Numbered from the stretch's first letter, positions 36,021-50,500 are shown. The stretch is DNA of 64,000 nt from Lingula anatina (GCF_001039355.2 NW_019774136.1:371171-435170); one strand, 5' to 3'. The notes: generated by a model not told the origin, from the letters alone. Made by a program: numbers and translations.

Positions 36021-38133
36021 CTGGGGGGGCATAAATACAATTATTACACCCAAATATCCGAGTTTCCCATACATCCTTAGGACTTTCATCTCTAAATCTG
36101 GGAACTGGTCTTCTTCACAGATTGTCTGCCCTCTTGTATTGTTGTGATAGATAAGTATCCAAGAGCAACTAGTAAACTTTAGGGGCTAAGCAACCAACCC
36201 TGCAACGTAAAAGAAAATATCTGGTTACTATAATAAGTTGAGATATTTCATAAAATAATTTTACTTTAAAAATCTTTAAAAAAGGCTCTTGCATTCCATT
36301 ATTTTTCATCAGTTTTCCAGTTAATAAACTCCACTTTTTAAAAACAAATATGAACTTTTCAGTGCTACAGCTCTTGCTAAAAGCTGGATTAACCGCAGTC
36401 AAATATATATTAATTTTTTTCCTAAGTTTCTACCCACAAATGATTTTCATCTTATATCTAGGATGTACCCCAAAGCATCTACTGTTTCCACATCCTACAG
36501 TTTAGAGCACACATTGCAGAGAGGTATGTCACCCAACCTTGTAATTCTGTCATCCAGATAACTCATCATCCACAGCCAAAGTATTTTGATAGAAAGATCT
36601 TGGATAACATAATGACTATTGACCATGCTCCAAGAGATCCTGTCACCACTACCACCAGCAGCACAAGGTGTTAGCCACTAGTCCCACACCCAAATAACAG
36701 GAATATTGAACCCAGAGCAGTTAAATTTTGTTTATTATTTCAGTTACTGGTCACTATTTCTGTTCTGGGTCAGTAGATATTTAGTAGTCCAATGGGCCAG
36801 TAAGCTAACAAAAGATTTTGGCACAGCTTGTATCTCCATCACCAAAAACCCCTGAAACTACAGTCCCTACAGCTACCTGCCACCACTATGCCCAGAAAGG
36901 AATCAAATACCAGAGCATGCTGCAAAAACTAAGAACTGACCATGAGAATATGTACTGAGGTCATCCTGCCACCAGCCACTATGCATTACTGAAACAAAGA
37001 GATTTCAAAGAAAAATGGAGAACTTCAGTCACTGATCTGAATAATTATGCTCTTACTATTTACATATATCATTCCCCCAAAAAAGATTAAATTTTGTTTG
37101 TGAATTATCTTTAAGTTTCCATTTCTAGAAACAGTTGAAATCTTAAATGAAAACTCGACACTTTCCTTTCCAGTGTTAGTGCTAAGAATTTCTTTCCATG
37201 TTATAGTAACAGTGATAATAATTCAGTACGCATTTAACCACCATGACATAAAATCTTAGACCATTCATCATGGTGTCACCAGAGAAAATGACAGTTATAA
37301 TGAGTAAAAGCAATTTTATTCCGATTTTCAAGACACAAACTTCCAGGACTGCTGCTTTTCTTTGGTATGTGTGCATACAAGACATGTACATGAGGCTAGT
37401 AACCAATCAAGTGGTATCTCAGCAGACAGTGTGATTACACCGGCCATTCAAATGACAGATGTTTTACCTGGGACAGAAAACAGGGTTATGATTGGCTCTC
37501 TACTGTGAGCAACACCAATCACACCATCTGCTGAGAGAGCATGTGCTAAGTTAAGCTGTACCACCTTGATTGGAAACACGTCCTGTGTGACTGTGATGGG
37601 TAATCATGTTTGGTGATGGTGAGTAAGAGAGACCCAGGCTTGCACTTATATCAACACTTAAGCAGTACCAAAAAGAAAGGCCGGCAATTATAACAAAGTA
37701 TCAAGGAGCTTACAATTCAGGGTCCTTTCACAAAAGCAGCATGTATATATCAAGGTTATATTAGAGACAGCAAAGTTTAAAAGCCATAAGATTATCTAAG
37801 CTGTCTTGTTAGTTACCACAGTTACAAATGCACTATACAGGACTAATTATTTAATATATATAGTATTATTTAACTTCTTATAAGACAACAACCTAAATAA
37901 TTTCCATTAAATTTAAAAAAAGTCTGCGCTTCCCAAACATTCACCAATGCACCAGTACACTCCCTAAAATTACGTCTATCAATAGTATCATCAAATAATA
38001 TCTTCCATACTCTATAAATCTCAGCCATTTTCAGCAAATTCTGTCCACTGATCTTTTTTTTCCCTCAAAACACCCATCCATATGGGCCTGTTTATCCTAT
38101 AATATTTTCATCTCTATCCCATAATGTTCTTAC

Positions 38134-38520
38134 CCCCTGCCGAGCCTCCTCATGTTGAATGACCTTCCGCGTCTGCTCGTCGCTGAACTTCACAATGGTG
38201 GCTATCACTTTGGCCAGTGTCTGTCATGAAGGAAGAAACAGATTTCAGTGAGGATCATGACCATGACAATTCAGAGAGAGAGAGAGAGAGAGAGAATCAG
38301 TGCAAATGTTATTGGATGGACTTTGCCTTGCTAAAAGAGAGAGAAAATGGCTGAACGTTCTTGGTATTTTTCATATACCTTACTATATGGAAATATACTT
38401 AAATAGTTTGCCTTTAAGTATCTATTCATTTTTTCTTCTCTATCTCACCTTGGTTTCTTTCCCCATCATGTATTCATACAATATATTCCTCAGGTACTCC
38501 AACTCAGTAGGCTCTGTCAG
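38134..38520 (-). other. GOLGA4: GRIP domain of the golgin (two exons)
   Basis: The domain is encoded by the end of exon 18 (down to 38449) and exon 19 (38220-38134). The invariant Tyr of GRIP domains is in TELEYLRN. The exon junction falls after KETK, and the second half reads TLAKVIATIVKFSDEQTRKV and on to HEEARQG. It gives trans-Golgi targeting by dimeric binding to Arl1 in known golgins. Confidence 0.9.
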
Positions 38521-41500
38521 CAGAGGACCTAGGCTGGTGTCATGTGACGTGTCGTTATGGTAACGGTAAGGACTCTGAGGCGGGGTCACTGATTGGTGGG
38601 AATAGCGCATGTTTTCAATCTGTGCCTGAAGTTCTTTCTCCCTCAAGCGCAACTGTGCCGTTTCACCTGTAAGCTGGTTTACCTTGGCCTGTAATTATGG
38701 ATTTGCAAATGATATACAAATAAATAAAGCAATGAAATAATTAATTAAAAAACTAATTCATTCTTTAAAGAAAAATTATTTTTAATTGCATTATTCCTTG
38801 CCAAAGGTCTGCAATCTTAAAGTGCGCTCACGTAATTACCTACAGAAAAACAAACATTGTGGCACAATTCTTACCTGTAAATTCATATTCTGTAGCTCTA
38901 TCTGCTGTGTCTCTGACAGTCCCTGTGCTCCGTCATCAGGCTGGGAGGAGAGCAAGGGCTGGGGAAGACTGGACATGTCTCGGGTACTCTGAACCTCCGC
39001 CAGCTCCATACTGAAGACAGATTAGTGAGTTTAATCATTGAGATGTCAGTGGTAAAATTATAAACTTTTCTTATTCTTTAAACACGAAAAAATAAATAAA
39101 TAGATTTATAAACAGACACATAAATAAATGAAAATAGATACAAAGTGTGATCTCTATCATGAAATATGTAACCATTTTAATCATCAAGTTTCATAACACT
39201 TCACCATTCCTTCCCAATAAAAATTTCTAAAAAATAAATAGATAAATAAATTATAAAAAGGTTGAACTAAGCAGGGTTCACTTATGTCAAAAATATCAAT
39301 TCACATCTGTTTCATTCTTCTAAATAAAAGTTTTATGTCTTTAATATCACATCTATTGTATAATATAATATCAATAGTTACCGGTGCTTGGCCTTCAGGT
39401 CCTCTAACTGTTTGGTTAGAGATATCACTTGCTGTCTCATCATATCCCCACTGGCTGAGCCACTCTGGACAGCCTCTAAGGCAAGCTGGTTCTGTCTGGA
39501 CAGCTCCTATAACACAGCACCATCAGGCTGATTGAAGACTGGGTTCCCATAGATTTAGATCGTTCCATCTGGATCGACCTAACTCCCTGGGGGTTCATGC
39601 TAAATTGCTATCAGCTGAAGAGAATTAAATATCTGTCACGCCTACCGAATCAGCTAGGGCAAAGATATTTATCCCCTAACAGCTTTACAAGGCGTGACAG
39701 ACACTTAGGCCAGCTAAGTTGATCGCAATTTAGTGAGACTCCCCAGGGAGACACAAAAATCTGTGGGAACGGTCTCTAAGTGTCTCTGTATCTGCCTTGT
39801 ATGCTGTATAATTTTTTTTATGGGCTTTTGATTACATTATTTTGGATGTTTTCCTCTTGTTTATTTTCAAAATGTATGTATATTTAAAAATGTTCAAATT
39901 GAAAATCTTAAAAAAAAAGAACATTTAACAGGTCTTTCTAACATTCAGCATAATAAAGTATGCACACATTTCTTTTTATATAAAAAGTAAGATGATGATA
40001 AATTTTACCAGATAAATCAAATGCAATCAAATGCAGTTATGAAGTAGAGAGGAAAATGTACAACCCTTGACTACAATTTTGTTTTTTATCTCGCCATGCT
40101 AGAGGTCCAGAACAGTTTAAGAGAGCTTCAAGATTACCATAACCTCCTTTGCAGGACCAGAAATAGAGAGGGAGAAAAAAGACCATTTTCACATTGCGTG
40201 GTACAGTTTAATCATCTTGACAGATTCACTTTTTTATAACCTGGCGATGACACATGAGATGCCTTAACGGAGAGACAGCTAGATATAATCAGTTGACTGG
40301 ATTAATTTTGATCAGTACTTTGCGGCTTGTGAAAAGGAGTAAAACCAACTGTTGTTTAATTACATGTGAGAACCAGTCTAACTGGTGCATTGCAAAAATA
40401 AATAAATAAATAAATAAAAAACTGTACCACTCCATGTGAAAATGACCCTAGAGAGAGAGAGAGATAGAAAAATTTTATGATAAACCATGCTTTCTCCATT
40501 ATTGTCAGTTAGTTTATCTGAAATGTAACAGTAAGCATGCACTCCAATCATCTCTATGGGTCTATTCCCACAACTTTAGATCGATCTATCACCGCGGGGA
40601 GTCTCACCAGACTACCGTCAGATAATCCCCCTTAAGTGTCCGTCCCCGTCCACTACAAGCCGTAAGGGGCAATTAACTTTTGTGTCCGCCCGGCTGACAG
40701 CTATTCAGCGCGAACCCCCAGGGAGTTAGGTCGATCCAAAGTAGGTCGATCTAATCTATGGAAATGGGGTGTATGACACACTTTTAGAAACAGTTACACA
40801 TTTCTGGCAGAAGATATTAATTTGAATTGCAACCTGATTTAAATTCAGTATGATTTACAAAATTTTAAATAAATAAGTGAAAAAGTGTGTGTTTCCAAAA
40901 GTGTTAAAACACTTACAAACATTTTGCTGTCCAATTACACCTCTTAACCCGACTATGTTAATGAAGTGTCTGAAATCTATTGGTCTATATCAACACTGCA
41001 CTCCTCCATACTACCACCCAACCCTGTGGGGAATCTCAATGAATGCAACCAGTTTAACAGATTAACACGTCTCCTCCTGGCTTTGTGTAGAATACAGAAA
41101 AGCTGGTGATTATACGAGTACATTGGAAACAAGAGGAGGCATTTCATTGGGTTAAACCGTCCCCTCAGAGTTGGATCAATCTAGTAAACCATTCAGAATG
41201 AGAAGAGCCAGGTGCTAACTAGGCCACGACCTGAATATGGTGGACCTACATGTAAAGAAGACCGCTTAATCCTGTAATGGTCTCTCCACCTTTCACATGC
41301 CTCCCTTCGCGTCATCCCTGCAGGGGCACAGTAATAAAATCTTGACTCAATTCAACTGGTGAAAGAATGACGCACAGAGAGAGGCGGAGAGACCATTACA
41401 GGATTAAGCAGTCTTCTTTTCACGAAGGTCTGCCATATTTAGGTCATGGCCTAGCTAGCACTCGGCTCTTCTCATTCTGAATGGGGCCTATGGGAATGGG

Positions 41501-44500
41501 GTCATATTTGAACTGCAACAGGCTTTCAGACCAATCAATTTCAGACAGTAGCATTTATTTTCTAGCCTAAAAACACACTTTGTTGGGGGGTACACAGCAT
41601 CTCAAAACCCTGAGTCTGTTAGTGAAGAAGAAAGAAACAGCTAGCATGCTGTATTTTTATACCTGTGCTTCAGCTTTGTCTTCGGACTAAAATTTGCAGA
41701 AAAAAATCATAAAAAGAAATTACAACATCACAATATTACTGACGAAACAACAAAAATTATTAGTACACAACTGTCTAAATTCTCCACACTAATTTATAAA
41801 AAGCATGGCAAAGTAGAGACAAGACGTGTCATTCCACATGGATAATTTGCTATCATAAATGATACAGCAACCAAAATGTTGATATCAGCTTAATGCGTAA
41901 CAATAAAATATTAAGTACCTGTCAAATTAATACACAATATAAAAGATACGTTGCTTGCAAACTAAACAACTGAACTACATGTGCATGAGATGTCTTCACA
42001 CAAATGTTTTGTATATTTTTATTCATGAACATCTGAGTTGAATTCATGAAGTTTCATTTTAACGAAAATGGATTTTGAGAATATTGTGAATATTCTGATT
42101 TATCTATCAGAGAATATCACATTGAAGAAAACAGATGAATCTAATGCTAGAATTTGAAACAATAAGGCAAAGATCTGAAATAGTGAGTTGTACCATCAAT
42201 CTTCAACAGGGAACCACCACAACTTCGGATGACTGCTTTATAACTGCATATATGTACAGTAATATATTTATATATATTTTTATATCAAAACTGAATTTTG
42301 TTGACAAATTTACTGTGTGCAGTGTCACCCTCATACACATATTCTACTTAGCTCAAGACAAGAGCACATTACTTTCACTCTCCAAAACAACAGGATAAAT
42401 ACTTGCAACAAAAACTAGGTGGCAAATGAGTAATTTAAAGCCATGATAACAACAAATGGGTAGTTTTACATTTCCCATGTAAAAAAAAGATTGGCATTAG
42501 TCATAAGGTTTTCAAAAATCTTAATTTTAAAAAGCAATTCGCACCAAAAAAATATTATCAAATATATCATTTTGTGATGCTGATGATCTTGCATATAATA
42601 CCTCAGAAATCTACACACTTCTTCAGACAGATACACACAATCAAACTAACATCATATGCCTCATTTTATGCTGAAGCTATTATGTCACTTCTAAAATACA
42701 TCTCAAAAATCAATATCCAAACCATTATTACAAACACACACACACGCACACATACACACACACAAAAAACACAAACAAACAAGCAAACACACACACACCT
42801 TGACTGGGCGTCACGAAGCTTTGTTATGAAAAATCCATATTTCTCCATCACAACCCAAATCTAGATCAGCCTCCCTATTTATTTACTAAGACCCATGTTA
42901 ACCAGCACCCACCCTTCTCTCCAGATCCCACTCTCTGGTGAGTCCAGCCACCTCCAGCTGTTGACGCTGTTCTCTCTCCTCCAGCTTCTTCTTCATGGCC
43001 GCCTGGTGCTTCTGCTCCAAGATCTTTATGTCTGCCTCGTGGTTTTGATCTTTTTCCTGGAGTTGATGCTGGAGTTTTTCTATCGCTTGCCGTGACAGTT
43101 CTAACTTGGTGGTTAGCTCTGTCTCCTGTTCCTAGAAGGGGGAAGTATCACAACTGTGACAGTCTTTAAAGTATCTTCTCAAAGACAATAAAGCTGTTGT
43201 AAAAATTTGGTTATAAAATTATATGTCTGAAAACAACATTCTCGAGAGTAATTCACATCTTTTGAACTTGATACAGGAAGGAATGTTAATCAAAATGGTT
43301 AAAACTTTTCATAGTTTCCCCATGTTATGATGGTGGTAAAAATTTCAAAAAGAGGACATTTCTAATGTTAATTTGAAGTTCACAGACAAAGGAAGGATTG
43401 TAAAATTGACTAAAATATATTGTAACAAGATTTCTTCTTTTCATCTTAAGTCACCTAACAGAAAACAACTTCCAAAAGATACCTTATTTCTGAAAACCTT
43501 TAACTGTTAATGCCAGGGTTTATACGTCAGAGATCATAAGATTTATATATGGCCAACAGAAGTTAATATATATATATATATATATATAAATGAACTGAAA
43601 ATAATATTTGTGAAGACGATACCTTCAGTTCCTGTCGATGTTTTTCCATCATGTCTTCCATGGCCTGGTCCTTCTCGTGCAAGTCGTCACGCAGTTCTTC
43701 AATCTCCTGCATGTACTCTGTCTGCATGCGCGCATCATCTCTCTGACCCTTCTCTGAGAAAGAACGAAATTACAGTATTATTAGAGGGGTTTGAGAGTTC
43801 TGTGAGAGGTTAATATTTAGTAAGGTTTTTTGGCTTATGATTACACCAGTTTCAACCAACACAGAAATATAAGCAGTTAGTAGCAGTTAGTGTTAGATGT
43901 ATTGCTTGCCAAGACACAATACAGTCCATTTGAATTAAAAACTGAAAAATAGTACCAATGCACAAAAAATAAAATCCTCTAAAATTACCCCTTTCTTTTA
44001 AAATGTTACATGTAACTTAGTAAATAATTTGAAGGGTATAAATTGTGAAAAGACAATAAAATAAATAAATAAATAAATAAATAAAAACAACACACCCAAA
44101 ACATTTGACATATGAAGAATTGGCAATCTCACTACTAAACTATTTCTATAGTCTACTATCAATCATAGATGTATATATCATCATAGTGATTATACAAAGA
44201 GACAGAATGAAAAAAAATAATAAGCAAGGCTACCATGCAGACATATAAAGCAAACAGTGCATACTGCCTATCTATCTATTGTTCAAATGCCTGCACCGAT
44301 TTTTAACTAACAGATTATTTGGCAACAGTTTAAGCACACTGGCAAAATATCAAACAATGACTTTTGCCAAAAATGAATCAAAACCTCAAGTACAAATTTG
44401 CATTATATGTTAGAAGAATGACAAGTTTTCTAGAGTACAAGATTAAGTGCAAAATTTGTATTGATTACTAGTGCAGAGCAATGACCATCTGTGACTTTTC

Positions 44501-47500
44501 TTAATACATACAACTTGTACCCAAAATAGAGAAGAAAAAAAAAGGTTAAAAATTAACAAATAAGCCCTGGGCAAGCCTACAGCCATGTCAATAAGCACAC
44601 CAACACTCACATAGGAATTACTGAGACATAAATCTAAGCCACAACTGAATGAATAACAGCAGGATTGTCAGAGAGAGAAAGAGAGACAATAAGAAGATTG
44701 TAAGCAGAGAGAAGATTATGCACATCCAGCACGCACATGCAAATGAAGGTAATTTGATGATCAGAATCAGAATATCCATCTGGGGTTGAAAATTTGTGAG
44801 TAGTATCATATTGCCACAGTTAAACGTACCCAAAGCTGCGTTTAACGTTTCGTGGAACTCTTTCTCCTTTTCGCCCATCTGTTGGTTGAACTCCTTGACA
44901 AGTTGGCGTATTCTGCCACTTTGGTCCTGTTTCAGCTCTTCCAGCTTGTCTTGGTACTCTTTCTCTAGTGCTGACACCTTTAGTTCAGAGTCCTCAGTCT
45001 GATTTTCCAGCCTTTTTGAACTGGACTCAAAGTCTGCCTTGAATTTCTTGGCAAGTTTCTGGAGTTTTAACTTCTCTTCCTCAAGTTTTTTTATTTTTTC
45101 TTGCAATTTTTGTAGCTGTACTCTTTCTTCGTTCAATTTTGAAAATTGTTCTTGCATTTCTTTCTGCATTAAAGTTTTTTCCTTTTCTAACAAGATAACC
45201 CTTTGATTCATTTCTTCCTTCTCTGCTTTCAGAGTTTCTACAACTATTTTTAGACCACTCTGAGACTGCTCTAAGCTCTCAGATTTCTGGTTACTTTCTA
45301 AAACTATCCTTTCCTTGGCCTCTAATTGTTCACAGAAATTCCCTCTTAGTGTTTCCATTTTAACAGAAAACTCCTGTTCCATCTTTTCCTTTTCTAATTT
45401 TATATTTTCTTTTTCTTTTGTCAGTGTTTCAAGTTGTTCTTCCAGAACAGATATCTGTTCTTGTAACCGAGAGTTAGAGTCTGTTAATTCTGATACAGCA
45501 GTTTCATTATTTCCCTGTAACGTTTTCTTTATTTGAGCAAGTTTCATTTCAGCTTTTTTCTTAAGTTCTAAGAGCTTTGCATTACCCTCTTTCTCAAGTT
45601 TCTCAGACTGATTTTTCAGTTCTTGCTCATGTTTAGTTATCAAGTCTTGAATTTTGATATCACAGTCATTAGTTTTGGTCCCCAACTCCTCCTGAAGTTG
45701 AACATTTTGAGACTGCACATTCCCGAAATCATCTGTCATTTTTGACAGTTTTGCACTGAAAGTGTCAAGTTTTGATGTGAGCTCGCTGCACTGGCATTCC
45801 AAGTCCTGTATCCTGCTCTGGGCTTGGGAAAACTCACTTTCATTTTCAGCAAGAGAATGTTCTAGTTCCACCCTACGATTTTCCTCAGCCCTTGCCTTAT
45901 GCTGTACATCCTCAAGAGTGGCTTCGAGTTCTGATATTTTGTGCTCGGCCCTTTGTAATTCATTGACTTTCTCATCCACAGCCTGACGTGTTTCACTCTC
46001 CTTCATTTCTTGCTCAGTTCTAAGCAAAGACTGAAGTTCGTGAATCTTGGTCTGGGCTTCAGAAATCTCATGTTGGCTTGAAGACAGTTCCTCTTGCAAG
46101 TCAGCAATTCTCTGCTCTTTGGCAAAAAGCTTTGTCTTCATCTCCTCAACGTTTTGCTGTAATTCTTGCACTTTTTGTTCCTTTTCTGAAAGTTCCAGTT
46201 CTCTAGACTGCATTAGCTCCTGTGAGGCCTGGACTTGTGCCTTCTTGTTCTCCTCCAGCAGTTCTTCTAGGTTCTGAATCCTACTCTGCGATCCTGATAG
46301 CTCACTTTCATTCTCAGCTAGAGTCTGTTCAAGTTCCACCCTACGGCTTTCCTCAGCCCTAGCCTTATGTTGTACACCCTCAAGTGTAGCTTCGAGTTCT
46401 GAAACTCTGTGCTCAGCCTGTTGTAATTCATTCAGTTTCTCATCCATGGCCTGTTGAGCTTCACTGTCATTCGTTTCTCTCTCAGTTCGAAGAATGGACT
46501 GAAGTTCCTGAACCTTGGCATGAGACTGAGCATGCTCATGTTGGCTTGAGGACAGTGCCTCCTCCAAGTCAACGATTCTATGCTCGTCAGCAAAAAGTCT
46601 GGACTTTAACTCCTCAATATGACTCTCCAGTTCTACAACTTTCTGATCCTTTTCCTGAAGCTGGGACTGACTAGATTCTATCTGCTCCTGAGAGGCCTGA
46701 GCTTGGGCGTTTTTGTTTTCCTCCAGCATTCTCTCCAATTCTTCAATCCTGGCCTGTGCATGCTGGTGCCTCCCTTCACTTTCCTCCAAAGATTTCTCCA
46801 ATTCTAACACTCTATTCCCTGCAGAGTGAGTCTTAGATCTCTCTGCTTCTAAGCAACTCTCCAATTCATTTGTTTTTTCTGCTGCCTCCTTGAGCTGAAC
46901 TCTCAGAGCTTCCAAGTCCTTTTCATCTTGCTGGATCTGCTCTCCCATGCTAAAAGAGGTTTCCAATTGACCACGTAGCATTTCATTTTCCTGCACCTGG
47001 CTGCTTAGCCGAGTTTCTAATTCACTAATGGTTTCCTTGCTCTTTCCCTGAATCTCTTTAACCTTAGCCACATATTTTTGTTTTAATTCTTTCAACTTTT
47101 CATCATGCTCTTTTTTCAGGGTGCCCAATTCTTCCTGTTTTTGCTGTGATAGAGCCAACACTTTGTCTTCACTCTCCTGTACCTGACTCTCCATCGTCTT
47201 CTGAAATAGCTCTGCTCCTTCCCTTAGTTTCATCCTATCAGCCTCAAACTGCTGCTGTTGTGCTATCAACTTTGCTTTGTATTGTTCCACCATGCTCTCA
47301 TACTCCTGGGTATATTCATGCAGCTGTTCTTCAGTTCTGTTCAGCTTCTCCGTCAGCTCTTTTAACCTCTCCTGAAGTTCTGCGTCATTTTGGTGAAGTT
47401 CAACTATCTGTTTGTCATATTCTTGCTTCGTTTCTGTCAGTACTGCCTCGTGTTCCTGTCTTAGAGCCTCTTCCTTTTTCTGTCATCAGCCGTTCATGAT

Positions 47501-50500
47501 CTTCCACTTTCTGTTTAACTTGATTGTTTTCTTCTTTAAGTTTCACAAGTTCTGCCTCTTTTTCTTCCAAAGAGGCCTTGTACTCCAGAAGTTTGTTTGT
47601 TGCCTTTTCCTTGAGTTGAGCAAACTTTTCCTTGGTCTGCCTCAACTCCTCGTCTTTCCTCTCAAGATGTTTGTTCCCCTCAGCCACCCACAAGTCCTTC
47701 TCCTTCAGCTCGGACTTCAATTCTTCTTGCTGTTGACTTTGGACTTCTTCCAAATTAGATATAGTTTTATTTTTCTCCTGTATTATTTTTTCATATTCTA
47801 CTTTCATTGTCTCACTGGACTCCTCAATTGCTGCCATTTTCTCGAGTGCCTTCTTCAACTCTTCTTCCTTAGTATCCAGTATCTGCTGATGAATTGCACT
47901 TTTCTCCTCCAACTGGTCACTGAGACTTTGAATGGATTCCTCCAGAGTTTTGTGTCTTTCTTCCATAGAGGCAATAATGGCTTCCTTCTCTTTCACAATA
48001 GTCTCATACTCTTGGTTCAAGCTCTCTATCCTATGCTCCAGCTGCTGGGTGACCGATCTTATAATTTCATCCTGACTCGCTGCGGAATCTTGGAGTCCGT
48101 CCACCTGATTTCTGAGAGCCTCATTCTGATTCTGAATCTCTGTGTAGCTGTGGATGTAGTCCTCAATGTCTTTCTGGAGGTTCTCATTTTGACTCTGAAG
48201 TTCTGTGAGCTTCTCATTAAAATGCCAGTCCTTTTCTTGCAGTTCTGTTTCGTGTTTTTCTTTAATTGCAGTCATCTCTGCCTCCAGTGCTGTTATTTTG
48301 TCTGTGCTCTGGGTTTTTTCTTCTTCCATGCGTTCTCGCATTTCTTTGAGTCTTGTTTTAGCATCCTCCCTTAGCTGCATGTACTGTTTTTTAATTTCTT
48401 CCTCTTTTTCTTTGTATTCTGCAGCTTGCTCCTGCATCTTGGACACCAGTTCCTGAAGTTTATTTTCCAATGTAGACAGGGCCTCATCTTTATCCTTCTC
48501 ATTCTCTTCAAACTTCCTAAGCTTTTCCTCTCGCTCCTTTAAGTCATCTTCCATCTTGGTCCCCTGTTCTTGAGCCTGTCCCAAACTCTGAGTCAGGTGC
48601 ACCATCTGTTGTTCAAAGCGTAGAGACTGCTCCTGTACTTTTGCTTCAGCTGCTTGCACTTTCTGTCTTTCCTCGGCCACTTGGTGATCTAGGGTTTCCT
48701 TCAACTCCTTTTCCCTGGTCCCGAATTGGGTTGTAAGCTCTTGGATCCGGTTTTCCAAACCTTCCATCTTTTCTCTGGCTTCTTCCAGCCTCGTCTCATA
48801 GTCTTGACACAGCACTTCTTCCTGGGACTTCCAGCGAGCAGCTTCCTCGGAGTGGAGCCTCTCTGTGGATTCCATAACCTGACGCCTTTCTTCGAGCTTC
48901 CCTTCTACATCCTCAAGCATGTGGGCCAGCTCAGACAAGCTTTGATCTTTGGATTCTAATGTGGAACTCAAGCTGGCCACTTTCTCTTCCAAACTGGAAA
49001 CCTTCTGGATTTGTGCCTGAATCTCAGAATCTTTTGTCAGAATTTCCCCTTGAAGGTTGCTAACTTGCTCCATAATAGCTTGGGTTTCGTGGTCGCCATT
49101 GTCCTTTAGGTGGCTCAGCTCTCTTTGCACATTTTCCATTTCAGAGACCAGTTTTTTCTTTTCTTCTTCAAAAGCTGAGGTAACTTGCTCCATTTCTGTT
49201 TTCAGATTTTCCTGATAGGAAGCCTCTAATTGTTCAGACTGTTCTTTACATTTATTTTCGTAACTTTGGCTCAGTTCTAACCTAACCCTATCCAGTTCCT
49301 CATGATGAGCAGATTCTAATTTCTCTATCTGTTCTTTAAGTAACATTAGTTCCTGATTACAAATACCTAGCTCACCTTTCAATTGTTCCACTTCTTCATC
49401 TTTTGACTGGCTATAATCCTGAAGTTCTCGAAGTTTCTGCTCGTTTAATTGGTAAACTTCCTGGAGTTTTTCTTCATGTGAGTGAGCAAGCTGCTGTTGC
49501 TTTTCTGCATGATCAGCAGCAAGAGATTCTACGTACTTTTCATTATTTGCTTCAATTTCGCTGATTTTAGCTTCATATTCAGTCTTAAGGTTTTGAATCT
49601 GTTCTTGCCTCTGGTTCAACATCTCTTCTAATTTAGCTAGCTGATCAGATTTATCTTCACTAGCACTGAGTAAAGTCTGCTGTAGCTTTTGTTCATGCTC
49701 TGCAGAAAGTGTTTCTAATTGTTTTGCATGACCGTTCTCAATATCACGTATCTGAGTATCATACTCTGCCCTTTGGTTTTGAATCTGCTCCCGTGTCTGG
49801 TGTAACTCTTCCTCCAGCTTGGCAAGTTGATTGCTTTTAACTTCAATATCGTTTTGTAAAGGTTGTAACTGGAGCTGAAGCTGTTCTTTATGCTCCGTCA
49901 CAAGAGAGTTAACGTGGCTTGTGTTGTTGGTTTCAATCTCACTTATTTTTGCTTCATACTCAGTCCTCAGGTTTTGAAGCTGTTCTTGTTTTTGGTTCAG
50001 CTCTTCCTCCAGTTTGGCAAGTTGATCGGTTCGACGTTCAAGCTCACTCTGCAAAGCCTGCAGCTGGTTACCAATGATTTCACTTTCCCTTTGAAGAGAC
50101 TCCTTTTCTGCCTGTCCGTGCTCGTTCTCTTTAGCAATTACTTCAAGCTGGTGACTTTTTTGTTGTAATTCAGTTTGAAGACTCTCCACTTGCTGTTGAT
50201 AGCTTTCTTTTTCTCCTTGTAACGTTAACATTTGCTGTTGTTTGCTTTCACTTTCATTTTTAAGCACCTCTATCACTTCATTGTTATTAGTAATTTCAGC
50301 AGTTAATGTTTCAACCTGCTGTTGCATAGCATGTAATTTTTGAACACTTTCCTCTGAGGCTGTCCTCAAATCCTCAATCTCTTTATCCTTATTCTGATTT
50401 TCTTTTTCTAGTTCATCAAGTTTCACTTTTCTTTCCTGTGCCATTCCCTGGGCTTCATCAAGCTGTTCTTGGAGTTTGGAGACACTCTCATTTGCCTCCT

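Larger units (their letters stand above)
33071..38133. other. Convergent intergenic region / golgin 3' flank
   Basis: The thiolase (+) and golgin (-) genes converge here. No independent gene is recognised. The golgin's terminal exon and 3' UTR must lie in this stretch. Notable content: a 30-bp perfect palindrome at 34929-34958, a small inverted repeat at 37420-37545 (TCTCAGCAGACAGTGTGATT against AATCACACCATCTGCTGAGA), and many AT-rich low-complexity patches. Confidence 0.5.
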
